Assembly: GCA_945919795.1 (NCBI GenBank)
Contig: CAMEJJ010000006.1
Span: 62,001 to 126,000 of the forward strand
Reading direction: 5' to 3'
DNA: 64,000 nt
Source of the DNA: an uncultured Lachnospiraceae bacterium
GTDB lineage: Bacteria > Bacillota > Clostridia > Lachnospirales > Lachnospiraceae
Under the pieces are notes generated by a model. It was not told the origin of the DNA and made no database searches. It saw only the letters and a list, made by a program, of their open reading frames with translations. Shown one piece after another: positions 1-8,159 of the stretch (position 1 is its first letter; the number at the start of each line of letters is the position of its first letter). The position numbers and the translations under genes are program-made.

Positions 1-2
1 TC

Positions 3-395
3 GACAAACTCATGGTAAAAGAAAACGAGGCTACATCGACCAATGAATTCTTTTTACTCTTAGAGCTATACCAACCGTCCAAAGACACATGCGCTCTTGA
101 CGCATCTTTATCTGATGTGCTTGACCGTGCTTTGGAAGAGGCACACAGTCTGGCACTGGAATTGATAGAAGCACAGGAAATTTTTGTTTTTGCATATTAT
201 TCCACAACTCGAGAAGATTTTGTTATGTCAACCATTCGTTGTAAAGAAGACCTGACCAATGCTTTTTCGGAATGCTTTTATGAACCGGCATATGAAACCG
301 AAAATCTGGCACTTGATATCTATGAAAAATCCGGTCTTCACAAAGGTACCCTATTACATGTAACTCACAAAGGAGTCGACGATGTCACTGCTTAA
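3..395 (+). CDS. DUF58 domain protein, 3' end only
   Basis: The frame is open to the left edge, so this is the C-terminal part of a gene that starts outside the window. The first visible residues, D-K-L-M-V-K-E, match the short basic motif that in DUF58 (MoxR-associated, VWA-like) proteins follows the conserved IHWK segment. About 130 residues remain. Such genes commonly sit between a MoxR AAA ATPase and a transglutaminase-like membrane protein, and the next gene here is exactly that. The stop lies 14 bases inside the next coding region, so the two are probably translationally coupled. The ATG at position 12 is internal, not a start. Function beyond the family association is unknown. Confidence 0.72.
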   Translation, partial: DKLMVKENEATSTNEFFLLLELYQPSKDTCALDASLSDVLDRALEEAHSLALELIEAQEIFVFAYYSTTREDFVMSTIRCKEDLTNAFSECFYEPAYETENLALDIYEKSGLHKGTLLHVTHKGVDDVTA

Positions 396-2970
396 TCCGT
401 CATTATTCCGAAAAAAGAATATCGTTACCCAAGAAGAAGCACCATTTTCCGGATTTGTCCTGCAGGATAATCAGAAACACGACGAAAACGATACGCTCAT
501 TCACTGCTTGGTAAAAGGCTCCATTATTTTTTCCGCTACGTTTGGATGCATCCATGGAGTCTTGACAGAATTTCGTATTTCTTACAACTACGCCTCCGTC
601 TTTACTGTTATTTTTCTGGTATCCATGGCATTATCCTTTATGCATGTCAGAAAATGGATTTTTAACATTGGTTATCCGGTTTTGTTTTTGCTGTTTACAA
701 GTGCCCTGTTTCGGAACCGTACACTTGCAAACAGTGGTTTTCAGGCCTTTATCAATATTTTTAACGAAGCTTACAGCAAACATTTTCTGCTTAATTTCAC
801 CCGTGAATCTACAGAACTTGTATCCAATCGTTTTTTGGCTGTAACTACAACCGCTATTTTTGTCGGCATTTTCATTGCCATTTTGATCAATGTCGCCATC
901 TTCAATGACATGTATTATTTATCCGTATTCAATTTTACCTTCTGGCCTTTGCAGTTGGGTATTTATATCGGCCAATATCCATCCTATGTAGCATTTGTTT
1001 TTGTTTTTTATGCTTTTTTTGCCACATGTTTTTTAAAACTGAGCGGTCACTATCATTTTATTCATTCCGGGAAGCAGAAAACCTATCATTTTTCTTATCA
1101 AAAGAAAGATAAATCTTATGTATTTCACAAATCAAATGCACGCACCATGGCCGGTTTATGTACATTTGCAGGCATTATTGCCTTGTTTTTTTCCATCTTC
1201 TGTTCCTTAAGTGTAAAAAGCTCGGAAAGCGAAGCCTTACACTCCGGTTCCTTAAAAAGTTCTTTGGATGAAAATGTTAAAATTCTGGTACAGTCCGGTA
1301 TTTCCGGAATGTTTAACCGTTATGAAGCAACCGGCGGAATGAGCGGCGGCAAACTGGGTGGTGTCAGAAGCGTACGCCCCGATTACGAAACCGACCTGAT
1401 TGTCACCTTTGTTCCCTATGCTTTTGAACGGATTTATTTAAAAAGTTATACCGGTGCATTCTATACATCGACCGAATGGCTGGCACCTACACAGGAAAAT
1501 GGTTATATTTACAGCAATGTCGATGAAAATCAGATTGCTTTCATGGAAAGCAAAACCATGTATGAGCTAATGTTTAATCAGATTGCACCACTCATGAGTG
1601 CAAAAATGAAAATTGAAAATGTAGATGCATCCACCAATTACCTGTATCTTCCATATTTTACTTCCAATGCCCCGGATCACAGCCGGGTAACAAAAGAAAG
1701 TACACTAACCGGAGTATCTGCTCTTGATCAGACGATTGAGGTATCATTTATTCCTTATTCCGTATCCAATTACGGCATTTCCAATTCCGATGCCAACCTA
1801 TACGATTTTTATAAAACCGAAGAAGAACAGGAAATGGTGCGTGCATATAAAACGGAAGCCTACAATAACTATTTATCCATTCCGATGTCCATCCGCGATG
1901 AAATTGATTCTTACCACGAACTCATCGGAGAAAGTCCGGATATGGATGAACAGATTACCATGATTCGCGACTTTTTGTATTCCAATTACACCTATGATAT
2001 GTCTCCGGGTGCAACGCCGTACAATAAGGACTATGTCACTTATTTTTTGAAGGAACAGAAAAGAGGATATTGTGCCCATTTTGCAACGGCGGCAACCCTG
2101 CTTTTACGCTCCTACGGAATTCCTGCACGCTATGTCGAAGGCTATGTCATTGACCAGAGTAATATTTCGGAAAGCGGTAAAATTGCCGACTATGCATACA
2201 ACGATTTCTTTTCCGGCGAAAATCCCATTGAAAACAGCCATGTAATTTCCGTGGAAATCCCTGATGGAAATGCCCATGCATGGACCGAAGTATACATTGA
2301 AAATTTCGGCTGGATTCCGGTCGATATGACACCACCTTCCACAGAAAAAGAAGAAGTATCCTACAGTGAATTTTTATCTGCCCTCCAAGGTCTTTTTTCC
2401 GGCAATATGGAAAACCAGACCAATCAGACAGACTATACAGAAAACGATTACAGCGATTTGTTCAACTCCGTTCAGATTGGCAATTCCCCTGTTTTCATCT
2501 GGTTTCTTGTCATCATTATCCTGATTTTGTCCGTACCGGCCCTATTAAAAGGTATCCGTGTTTTTACCGCATACCGGAAACGTCGCAGAGACTATCGTCA
2601 CGGTATATATGCCAGCTCCATTATTTTTGAATACCTCCGTATGAAAAACAAAGTCGAAAAAAGAACGGGAAAAAATGGAAAAAAAGCAACAATTCATCTG
2701 CCGGAAGAAGCCAGTGCAAAAAAGAAAGCCAAAAATACATCCATTCGCCTGCCGGAAGAATTATGCGACAGAATTCTTGATTACATGCATGTATATCAGC
2801 AAAATAAAAAAGTCCGCCAAATGGAAGAATTTTTGCATAAGCAAAATACTTCCATAAACGAACTCTTTTCCTTAACTCAGAAATGTATTTATTCCGGCGC
2901 TCCCATTACGAAAAAGGATGCCGATATCCTAATTCGGTTTTATCGGGTTGCCTATAAAATGTTTTCGTAA
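382..2970 (+). CDS. Transglutaminase-like membrane protein
   Basis: This 862-residue protein has about six hydrophobic segments in residues 30-280, a long extracytoplasmic region, one more membrane segment near 705-730 and a basic cytoplasmic tail. The transglutaminase core carries Cys564 (in RGYCAHFA), His632 (in AHAWTEVY) and Asp648 (in GWIPVDMTP), the expected Cys-His-Asp triad. This is the TgpA-like layout. These proteins are thought to crosslink or cleave substrates outside the membrane, but the substrate is unknown. The start is supported by AAAGGAG seven bases upstream. It overlaps the DUF58 gene by 14 bases and ends at a strong hairpin. Two similar stretches near 771-800, each with LPEE, look like a short internal repeat in the tail. 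Confidence 0.88.
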   Translation: MSLLNPSLFRKKNIVTQEEAPFSGFVLQDNQKHDENDTLIHCLVKGSIIFSATFGCIHGVLTEFRISYNYASVFTVIFLVSMALSFMHVRKWIFNIGYPVLFLLFTSALFRNRTLANSGFQAFINIFNEAYSKHFLLNFTRESTELVSNRFLAVTTTAIFVGIFIAILINVAIFNDMYYLSVFNFTFWPLQLGIYIGQYPSYVAFVFVFYAFFATCFLKLSGHYHFIHSGKQKTYHFSYQKKDKSYVFHKSNARTMAGLCTFAGIIALFFSIFCSLSVKSSESEALHSGSLKSSLDENVKILVQSGISGMFNRYEATGGMSGGKLGGVRSVRPDYETDLIVTFVPYAFERIYLKSYTGAFYTSTEWLAPTQENGYIYSNVDENQIAFMESKTMYELMFNQIAPLMSAKMKIENVDASTNYLYLPYFTSNAPDHSRVTKESTLTGVSALDQTIEVSFIPYSVSNYGISNSDANLYDFYKTEEEQEMVRAYKTEAYNNYLSIPMSIRDEIDSYHELIGESPDMDEQITMIRDFLYSNYTYDMSPGATPYNKDYVTYFLKEQKRGYCAHFATAATLLLRSYGIPARYVEGYVIDQSNISESGKIADYAYNDFFSGENPIENSHVISVEIPDGNAHAWTEVYIENFGWIPVDMTPPSTEKEEVSYSEFLSALQGLFSGNMENQTNQTDYTENDYSDLFNSVQIGNSPVFIWFLVIIILILSVPALLKGIRVFTAYRKRRRDYRHGIYASSIIFEYLRMKNKVEKRTGKNGKKATIHLPEEASAKKKAKNTSIRLPEELCDRILDYMHVYQQNKKVRQMEEFLHKQNTSINELFSLTQKCIYSGAPITKKDADILIRFYRVAYKMFS

Positions 2971-2975
2971 TTAAA

Positions 2976-3030
2976 AATGCCCGGTTTCAAAACTCAGACT
3001 TCGTCTTCGAACAGTTGAAACCGGGCATAA
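2976..3030. terminator. Hairpin at a convergent gene end (dispersed family, copy 1)
   Basis: Arms AATGCCCGGTTTCAA (2976-2990) and TTGAAACCGGGCATAA (3015-3030) enclose a loop containing AGACTTCGTCTTCGA. It sits just after the transglutaminase stop and before the converging aspartoacylase-like gene. The T-run is weak, so bidirectional termination is inferred. The same hairpin with its loop recurs at 53765-53820 and, decayed, at 37342-37385. Confidence 0.65.
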
Positions 3031-3181
3031 TTTTGTTCGCTTATGCCGCTAAGAAATGCCAAGAAACCTCGCCAAATTCCGCGGACAAAGATATATATTT
3101 CTGTGAGGGTGACGGATATGTCCTCGCGCTTTCTATATTATAAATGCAGAGGCACAAATCCGAAAAGGATGTTAAACTATG

Positions 3182-4117
3182 TTATTCGTGTAGCCTGTGA
3201 ATCAGACGATAAACAATATCACCTTCGTTAACTAACGGCTCCGTATGTGAAAAGAATACAATTCCTTCCGTATCGGCAACAATGGTTTCAACCACGTCAC
3301 CGAGAAACGGGTCTATCACATAGCCCAGTTCCTGACCGTAACGGACCTCCTGTCCGGTTTCAATCAGGCGCTTAAAAATTCCGCTTTTCGTCGAAGAAAC
3401 ATTGCTTAAATCTTCTTCTAAAATAATATGGGAAATATAACCGCTATGACTTTCGTATTTAATCAGCCCCATACGGGTCAAAAATCTTAAAACAGCTGCG
3501 ACAGCCTGCTTTGCGCTCTTTTCATCAACCTGATCATTGGAATTGGTATAAACCGAAAAAGCAGCTGTCATTTCATTCTGCCAATTGAAATTCAAGGTCT
3601 TGGTATCAATGGGCTGCGGTTTCCGCACCACAACATAAGGGAGACCGAATAAATTAGCAAGAGATGTGTTTTGATATCCGGTTTCCATCATCCTGACATG
3701 GGGCACAAACTCTCCGTTTAAATAGAAAGAGGCAAACTGAATTCCATAGCTGTAGTCTTTGATTGCCTTAAGCAGTCCACTGGCAATTCTGGAAGAAGTG
3801 CTCTCTTCTTCATTTCCCGGAAACATCCGGTTAATATCGGTATTATCAACGGGCCAAAATTTTCTTCCCACATTCATCGAATAATAATTGATACAGGGAA
3901 TGACCAGTATTTCTTTATTATTGGTAATACAACCATTCTTTTCGAGTTCCCGCAAAGCTTTGATTAACTGAGAACAGATATAAAGCTGTTGCACCTCATT
4001 TCCCCGGATTGGTCCTAAAATACAGGCACTTTTCATACCCTTTCCAAAGGAATAACCTTTGATTTGAAAATCTTCACGATAAGGAGCTTTCATGGAAAAA
4101 ATAATCTGTTCTTTCAT
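3182..4117 (-). CDS. AstE/AspA-like family protein, zinc site degenerate
   Basis: This 311-residue protein is homologous along its length to the next gene upstream (4114-5061). Shared segments include MFPG after a conserved Asp-Asn/Asp-Leu pair, the C-terminal SGIF block and the IDPxLG motif. Family members are zinc hydrolases that remove acyl groups from amino acids. Here the usual GAHGDE site reads GPIRGNE (residues 35-41), so the histidine ligand is gone and only Glu41 remains. The second histidine (VIDVHAS in the sister) is replaced by GIQFASF. A pseudoenzyme or partner subunit is therefore more likely than an active hydrolase. Its ATG overlaps the preceding stop (ATGA), and GGAG stands eight bases upstream. 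Confidence 0.78.
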   Translation of the reverse strand: MKEQIIFSMKAPYREDFQIKGYSFGKGMKSACILGPIRGNEVQQLYICSQLIKALRELEKNGCITNNKEILVIPCINYYSMNVGRKFWPVDNTDINRMFPGNEEESTSSRIASGLLKAIKDYSYGIQFASFYLNGEFVPHVRMMETGYQNTSLANLFGLPYVVVRKPQPIDTKTLNFNWQNEMTAAFSVYTNSNDQVDEKSAKQAVAAVLRFLTRMGLIKYESHSGYISHIILEEDLSNVSSTKSGIFKRLIETGQEVRYGQELGYVIDPFLGDVVETIVADTEGIVFFSHTEPLVNEGDIVYRLIHRLHE

Positions 4118-5061
4118 GATGACTTCTCCTTTTCTTCTTTTAAAATACGACCAATCAGTGCACCTTCATAGGCAAGCGGATGTTCGCGGAGTGTAAACAG
4201 TCTTCCGTCACATTTTGCCTTAACCTGATAGATGACTTCGCCAAGCAGTGGATCAATCATCTCTCCTAACACAGTTCCTTTTGTGACAAAGGTGTCATTC
4301 TCGGCAAGTGGCATGAAAATTCCCGATTCCGAAGCTCGGATAAAAGAAATATCATCATTTCGGATAATGCGCGGTTCCTTAACCGGAATATCTTCACCTT
4401 CCCATAAACAAAGCTTATGCATCAAATGAAGAATACCGTCCACAACCTGCTCCCCGTATTCTCTGTTAATCCGATTTCCAAGTCCCATTTCCATGATAAG
4501 CGCCGGTACGCCGAGTTTGCACATACTGGATGCCAGGCTTGATTCATGAACCGTTGTCGCTGCATTAATCCAGATCAAATCTACATTCAGTTGTTTTGCA
4601 TACGGAACCATCATATCTTCAAACTCTTCACTGATACGTGCCTGCGGAATTTCTTTCACAAACGTATCTGATGCATGTACATCAATTACAACTTCTGCAC
4701 CTTTTAACGAATCCACAATGGATGCAATCACTTTGTCCATCATGGTTCCGTCTTTCTGCCCGGGAAACATATGATTTAAATCCATATCCAAAATTGGTAC
4801 GGTTCTTACCCCCGTATCCATCCCAAGTGGATTTAATGCCGGATAAATGTCAACCGTACCTCTTAATTTTTCTTTTTCAGCTTTAATCCGTCTGATTAAT
4901 TCATAACAGACAAACTGACCTTCTAATTCGTCACCATGGGCACCTGTGACTACACAAATCCGTCCACGGTCTTCATATCCGTGTTCGGGACAGATGCGGT
5001 TCCTTCGAATTACAAGGTTTTCATTAACATATAATGCTGCTTTTGTAACATTCTCTATCAT
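4114..5061 (-). CDS. Succinylglutamate desuccinylase/aspartoacylase family protein
   Basis: A 315-residue M14-like zinc hydrolase. His42 and Glu45 lie in TGAHGDELEG and His129 in VVIDVHAS, giving the three metal ligands. Glu191 in LIMEMGLGN matches the catalytic glutamate. The family deacylates N-acyl amino acids or related amides, but the substrate cannot be read from sequence and there is no arginine-degradation cluster nearby. A C-terminal beta-rich domain (about 225-310) with IDPLLG follows. It begins one base after the TetR gene ends and overlaps the degenerate paralogue by four bases, so the genes form one operon, with the TetR protein a likely regulator. Confidence 0.82.
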   Translation of the reverse strand: MIENVTKAALYVNENLVIRRNRICPEHGYEDRGRICVVTGAHGDELEGQFVCYELIRRIKAEKEKLRGTVDIYPALNPLGMDTGVRTVPILDMDLNHMFPGQKDGTMMDKVIASIVDSLKGAEVVIDVHASDTFVKEIPQARISEEFEDMMVPYAKQLNVDLIWINAATTVHESSLASSMCKLGVPALIMEMGLGNRINREYGEQVVDGILHLMHKLCLWEGEDIPVKEPRIIRNDDISFIRASESGIFMPLAENDTFVTKGTVLGEMIDPLLGEVIYQVKAKCDGRLFTLREHPLAYEGALIGRILKEEKEKSS

Positions 5062-5062
5062 A

Positions 5063-5650
5063 CTACGATTCTTCTTTCAGAAGCCCTTTCATCAAATAAA
5101 GGATTTCTTGATTGACCGCTTTTTCACTGACACCAACGGTCTGGGACATCACACGCAGTCCTTCTAAAACATACATCATATTGCTGGCGCATCCCTTAGG
5201 ATCCGCACAAACAAATTCCCCGGTCCTGACGCCGTCTGCAATCAGTTTTTCAATAATCTGCACCGCAGCATCAAATTGCATTTTCATCGGATTCTCTTTA
5301 ACCGGATAGCGGTTTTCAAAGAAAAACTCATAGGTCGCCCGAATAAGACTTTCCTTTTTCTGACATAATTCTTTTTTCTGCTCTTTTAAAAATAAAGCCA
5401 ATATATCCGAACTGCTGGCTCTATGAGAAATTGCTTTTGAAAAAACATCCTCTTCATCATCTTCCGAATCATTCAGGACTGCCAGAAAAATATCCTTCGT
5501 GCTGTCAAAATACAGATATAATCCACCACGGCTGATTTCACAAGCTTCTACGATATCTTTCATAGTAACATCTTTATATCCCCTTTTTGAAAACACTTCT
5601 CTGGCTTTCTTAATTATATATTGTCTTTTTTGTGCTGATTTCTCGCCCAT
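5063..5650 (-). CDS. TetR/AcrR family transcriptional regulator
   Basis: A 195-residue protein. Residues 8-55 form the TetR helix-turn-helix: KRQYIIKKAREVF, then MKDIVEACEISRGGLYLYF. The C-terminal ligand-binding part is divergent, as is usual. Its ATG overlaps the stop of the acidic repeat protein gene (TAATG), and the aspartoacylase-like gene follows after one base. Control of its own operon is inferred from position; no operator was identified. The ligand is unknown. Confidence 0.88.
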   Translation of the reverse strand: MGEKSAQKRQYIIKKAREVFSKRGYKDVTMKDIVEACEISRGGLYLYFDSTKDIFLAVLNDSEDDEEDVFSKAISHRASSSDILALFLKEQKKELCQKKESLIRATYEFFFENRYPVKENPMKMQFDAAVQIIEKLIADGVRTGEFVCADPKGCASNMMYVLEGLRVMSQTVGVSEKAVNQEILYLMKGLLKEES

Positions 5651-7209
5651 TATTCCTCTGACTCCGTTTCCTCATCATCACACAATTCTTCTGCGGTTTC
5701 TTCAACCGTCTCCTCTGTAGTTTCTTCTTCCGATTCTTCAACTTCCGGCTGTTCAACCGTATCCACTGTCACATTTTCTGCATTTTCTTCAACTGCTTCT
5801 TCGTTCGTTTCTTCTTGTGCATCGGGTACTTCTGCTACCAACTCTTCTATCAATTCTTCCGGATGTTCTACAGTTTCTTCTATTGGCTCATCTATTGTTT
5901 CTGCCGGCTCTGTCTCTGATTCTGCCAACGGTTCCTCTGATGCTTCTTCCAACAGTTCTTCTTCTGGCTCTCCCGTTAGTTCTTCTTCTACCAGCTCTCC
6001 CTCTGATTCTTCACCCAGCTCTTCTTCCACTTCCGATTCTTCCACTAATTCTTCTACTTCCGGCTCTTCAACTGCCTCTTTTGCCGGTTCTTCTACTTCC
6101 GTCATCTCTGTAGCGCCTTCTGTTTCTGCAATTTCTTCTTCCGATGCAAAAACAACTACAACGCCATTTTCTCTCTCATAATGAAGTCTGGGAATATCAT
6201 TCGGATCAAGTTCTCCGGCAAGCACTGCTGCAAACTCTTCATCCGTCCAGTCCTCATCATCAACCGGTGGAAATTCATAATCAAACGGCAGTACAACTTC
6301 CTGGATATCTGACAAAGGCTCTGTCAATACTGAAACAGATCCTTCTACATTGTCTCCAACCGGCTCTTCTACTGTTGGCGTCTCGTCAGGAAGTGCAAAT
6401 ACAACCACAACCCCATTTTCTCTCTCATAATGAAGCTTGGGAATATCATTTGGATCAAGCTCTCCTGCAAGCACTGCCGCAAACTCTTCATCTGTCCAGT
6501 CTTCATCATCAACCGGCGGAAATTCATAATCAAAAGGCAATACCACTTCCGGTACATTCGAAGCAACCGCTCCCCCAGAAGCCGTCGTACCATGTTCTTT
6601 TTCCCAACGAAGTCTGGGAATATCATTCGGATCCAGTTCTCCGGCAAGTACCGCAGCAAACTCTTCGTCTGTCCAGTCTGCTTCATCCACATCCGGATAT
6701 GCAAACTCTTCCTCTTCGGGGTATCCCTCTGCAGGAATTTCATCTTCAATAATTAATGGTTCACTCCAAAATTCAACAATCTGACGTGCCTTTTTCAATA
6801 TATTAACAAAAATCTGATGTTCAACACCGTCTTTCCACAGATATGCTTTTACCATTCCACCAAAAACATATCGTGATAATATGCATTGCAAAATATCCAT
6901 ATGCATAATATCCGCTTTTTCAATCAAAGCAAGTTCATCCACATAACTCTGAATATGGTTTCTGGTATAAAAGTATTGATAATTCTGCTCCATAAAGACT
7001 GTTGTACTGGCATCATTTAAAAATGCCAGCAAAATGGAATCATAAACCGGAAAAGACAGAGTATGTGCCATTTTTTCGCCGTCTTCATAGTATTTGGAAA
7101 CATCCGCCCCACTTTTTTCTTCCAGCCACGGAATATATTTGGAAAGTCTGATTACATCCTGTGTAAACATTTCCAAAAATTCTTCTCTGCTAAATCTCTG
7201 TTTTTGCAT
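5650..7209 (-). CDS. Acidic repeat protein of unknown function
   Basis: A protein of about 519 residues. The N-terminal 170 residues are globular in composition and match no family I recognise. Three near-identical blocks follow, each with the core WTDEEFAAVLAGELDPNDIP and then L-(H/R)-(Y/W)-E-(R/K)-E-(N/H)-G, spaced about 55-85 residues. The last 160 residues are a Glu-rich, low-complexity tail. No signal peptide or membrane segment is seen. I chose the ATG at 7209 because GGGG lies six bases upstream. A GTG six codons earlier (7227) is in frame but has no ribosome binding site. It is the first gene of the overlapping TetR/aspartoacylase operon, so a shared process is likely but unknown. Confidence 0.7.
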   Translation of the reverse strand: MQKQRFSREEFLEMFTQDVIRLSKYIPWLEEKSGADVSKYYEDGEKMAHTLSFPVYDSILLAFLNDASTTVFMEQNYQYFYTRNHIQSYVDELALIEKADIMHMDILQCILSRYVFGGMVKAYLWKDGVEHQIFVNILKKARQIVEFWSEPLIIEDEIPAEGYPEEEEFAYPDVDEADWTDEEFAAVLAGELDPNDIPRLRWEKEHGTTASGGAVASNVPEVVLPFDYEFPPVDDEDWTDEEFAAVLAGELDPNDIPKLHYERENGVVVVFALPDETPTVEEPVGDNVEGSVSVLTEPLSDIQEVVLPFDYEFPPVDDEDWTDEEFAAVLAGELDPNDIPRLHYERENGVVVVFASEEEIAETEGATEMTEVEEPAKEAVEEPEVEELVEESEVEEELGEESEGELVEEELTGEPEEELLEEASEEPLAESETEPAETIDEPIEETVEHPEELIEELVAEVPDAQEETNEEAVEENAENVTVDTVEQPEVEESEEETTEETVEETAEELCDDEETESEE

Positions 7210-7292
7210 ATAAATCCCCAACTTCACTCATTTTTGTTAGACCCAGACATCACATTATGACATAGATGTCAATCTAAAAAAAGTATAGCATA

Positions 7293-7823
7293 CTATCTGG
7301 ATTTTGCCAATGGTGCAAAAATCGTTTTACGCCCGATAAATCCGAATATTCTGGTAACAAAAATACCTAATATCGCTCCGGCGCTATCAATCATCACATC
7401 CTTTTTGGACGGTGTCCTTCCCGCTATGAAAGACTGATGATATTCATCCAAATAGGCAAATCCCACACAAAACGCTCCTGCAAAGAGCACAAGCCAGATT
7501 CCACGCATTCCATAGACATAAAGCGGAAACGCAACGGATACCGCAAGCAGGAAATATTCCGTAAAATGCGCCAGCTTTCTCACATAATAGTGATATTCAT
7601 CAGCTTTACTTTCAATCTGTGCATCGTTCCAGTCCTTATCCAGTACAATATTAGCAACCTCCACCAAAGCTACACTTACCTTTCTGCTAAGCGCAGCAGA
7701 ATCGGCTCCATCCTGTGCAGAAAAATTGAATATTACATACATCATAATGATAGCCGGCACAAAAGACAATGGTTTTAATAGCATGCGCAACAATGTTTTA
7801 ATGAATAACCAGATATATTTCAT
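7293..7823 (-). CDS. VanZ family membrane protein
   Basis: A 176-residue protein with a hydrophobic N-terminus and about four membrane segments. VanZ hallmarks are visible: KLAHFTEYFLLA near residue 83 and LDEYHQSFIAGRTPS followed by D-x-x-x-D-x-x-G near 125-148. VanZ proteins raise teicoplanin resistance in some contexts, but most chromosomal homologues are uncharacterised, and nothing here suggests a van cluster. GGAG lies seven bases before the ATG. Confidence 0.85.
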   Translation of the reverse strand: MKYIWLFIKTLLRMLLKPLSFVPAIIMMYVIFNFSAQDGADSAALSRKVSVALVEVANIVLDKDWNDAQIESKADEYHYYVRKLAHFTEYFLLAVSVAFPLYVYGMRGIWLVLFAGAFCVGFAYLDEYHQSFIAGRTPSKKDVMIDSAGAILGIFVTRIFGFIGRKTIFAPLAKSR

Positions 7824-7871
7824 ACTATGTTCTCCTTACAATCCAAATCAATTTTATAATCTACAATTTCA

Positions 7872-7928
7872 TGATACCAAGGTCAAAAGACAAAACATGA
7901 GAAAGAATCTCACTGAAATTCCAAATGA
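7872..7928. repeat. TGATACCA dispersed element, copy A (partial)
   Basis: It begins TGATACCAAGGTCAAAAG and continues with AAAACATGAGAAAG, matching the outer and middle modules of the full copy at 10421-10573. The internal hairpin and the distal module end are missing or decayed. It lies in the 336-base gap between the VanZ-like gene and htpG. Confidence 0.6.
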
Positions 7929-7986
7929 AAGCACAGTTTGTTTTTCTCTTCAGCATTGTCAAAAATAACATGTTAAAATAAATATA

Positions 7987-8031
7987 GCAAAAAATTAGCA
8001 CAGGCTAACTTCTTATCAGCCTATGCTAATT
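7987..8031 (-). terminator. Intrinsic terminator of htpG
   Basis: Read on the minus strand, AATTAGCATAGGCT and AGCCTGTGCTAATT form a 14-bp stem with one mismatch, followed by TTTTTT. It lies about 130 bases past the htpG stop. Confidence 0.72.
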
Positions 8032-8159
8032 ATAAATCATTTTTCTGTTTTGTCAAAATCTACGCTTATGAATTTTTCATAAATATAATAATCATTTTCT
8101 CCTGCATAGTGTTTATTTTTTGTCTTGTGTTACGCACATACAAACATAAACCAACCAAA

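Noticed and set aside
6144..6756. Frames of 108-202 codons on the plus strand and 126 codons on the minus strand within the acidic repeat gene
   Set aside because: They are shadows of the strongly biased repeat coding on the minus strand; codon use and composition (His/Leu/Gln-rich) are not protein-like and no start signals exist.
7293..7823. Glycopeptide-resistance cluster
   Set aside because: Only a VanZ-like gene is present; no vanH/A/X or vanY genes are nearby, and VanZ-family proteins are common in Firmicutes without resistance.
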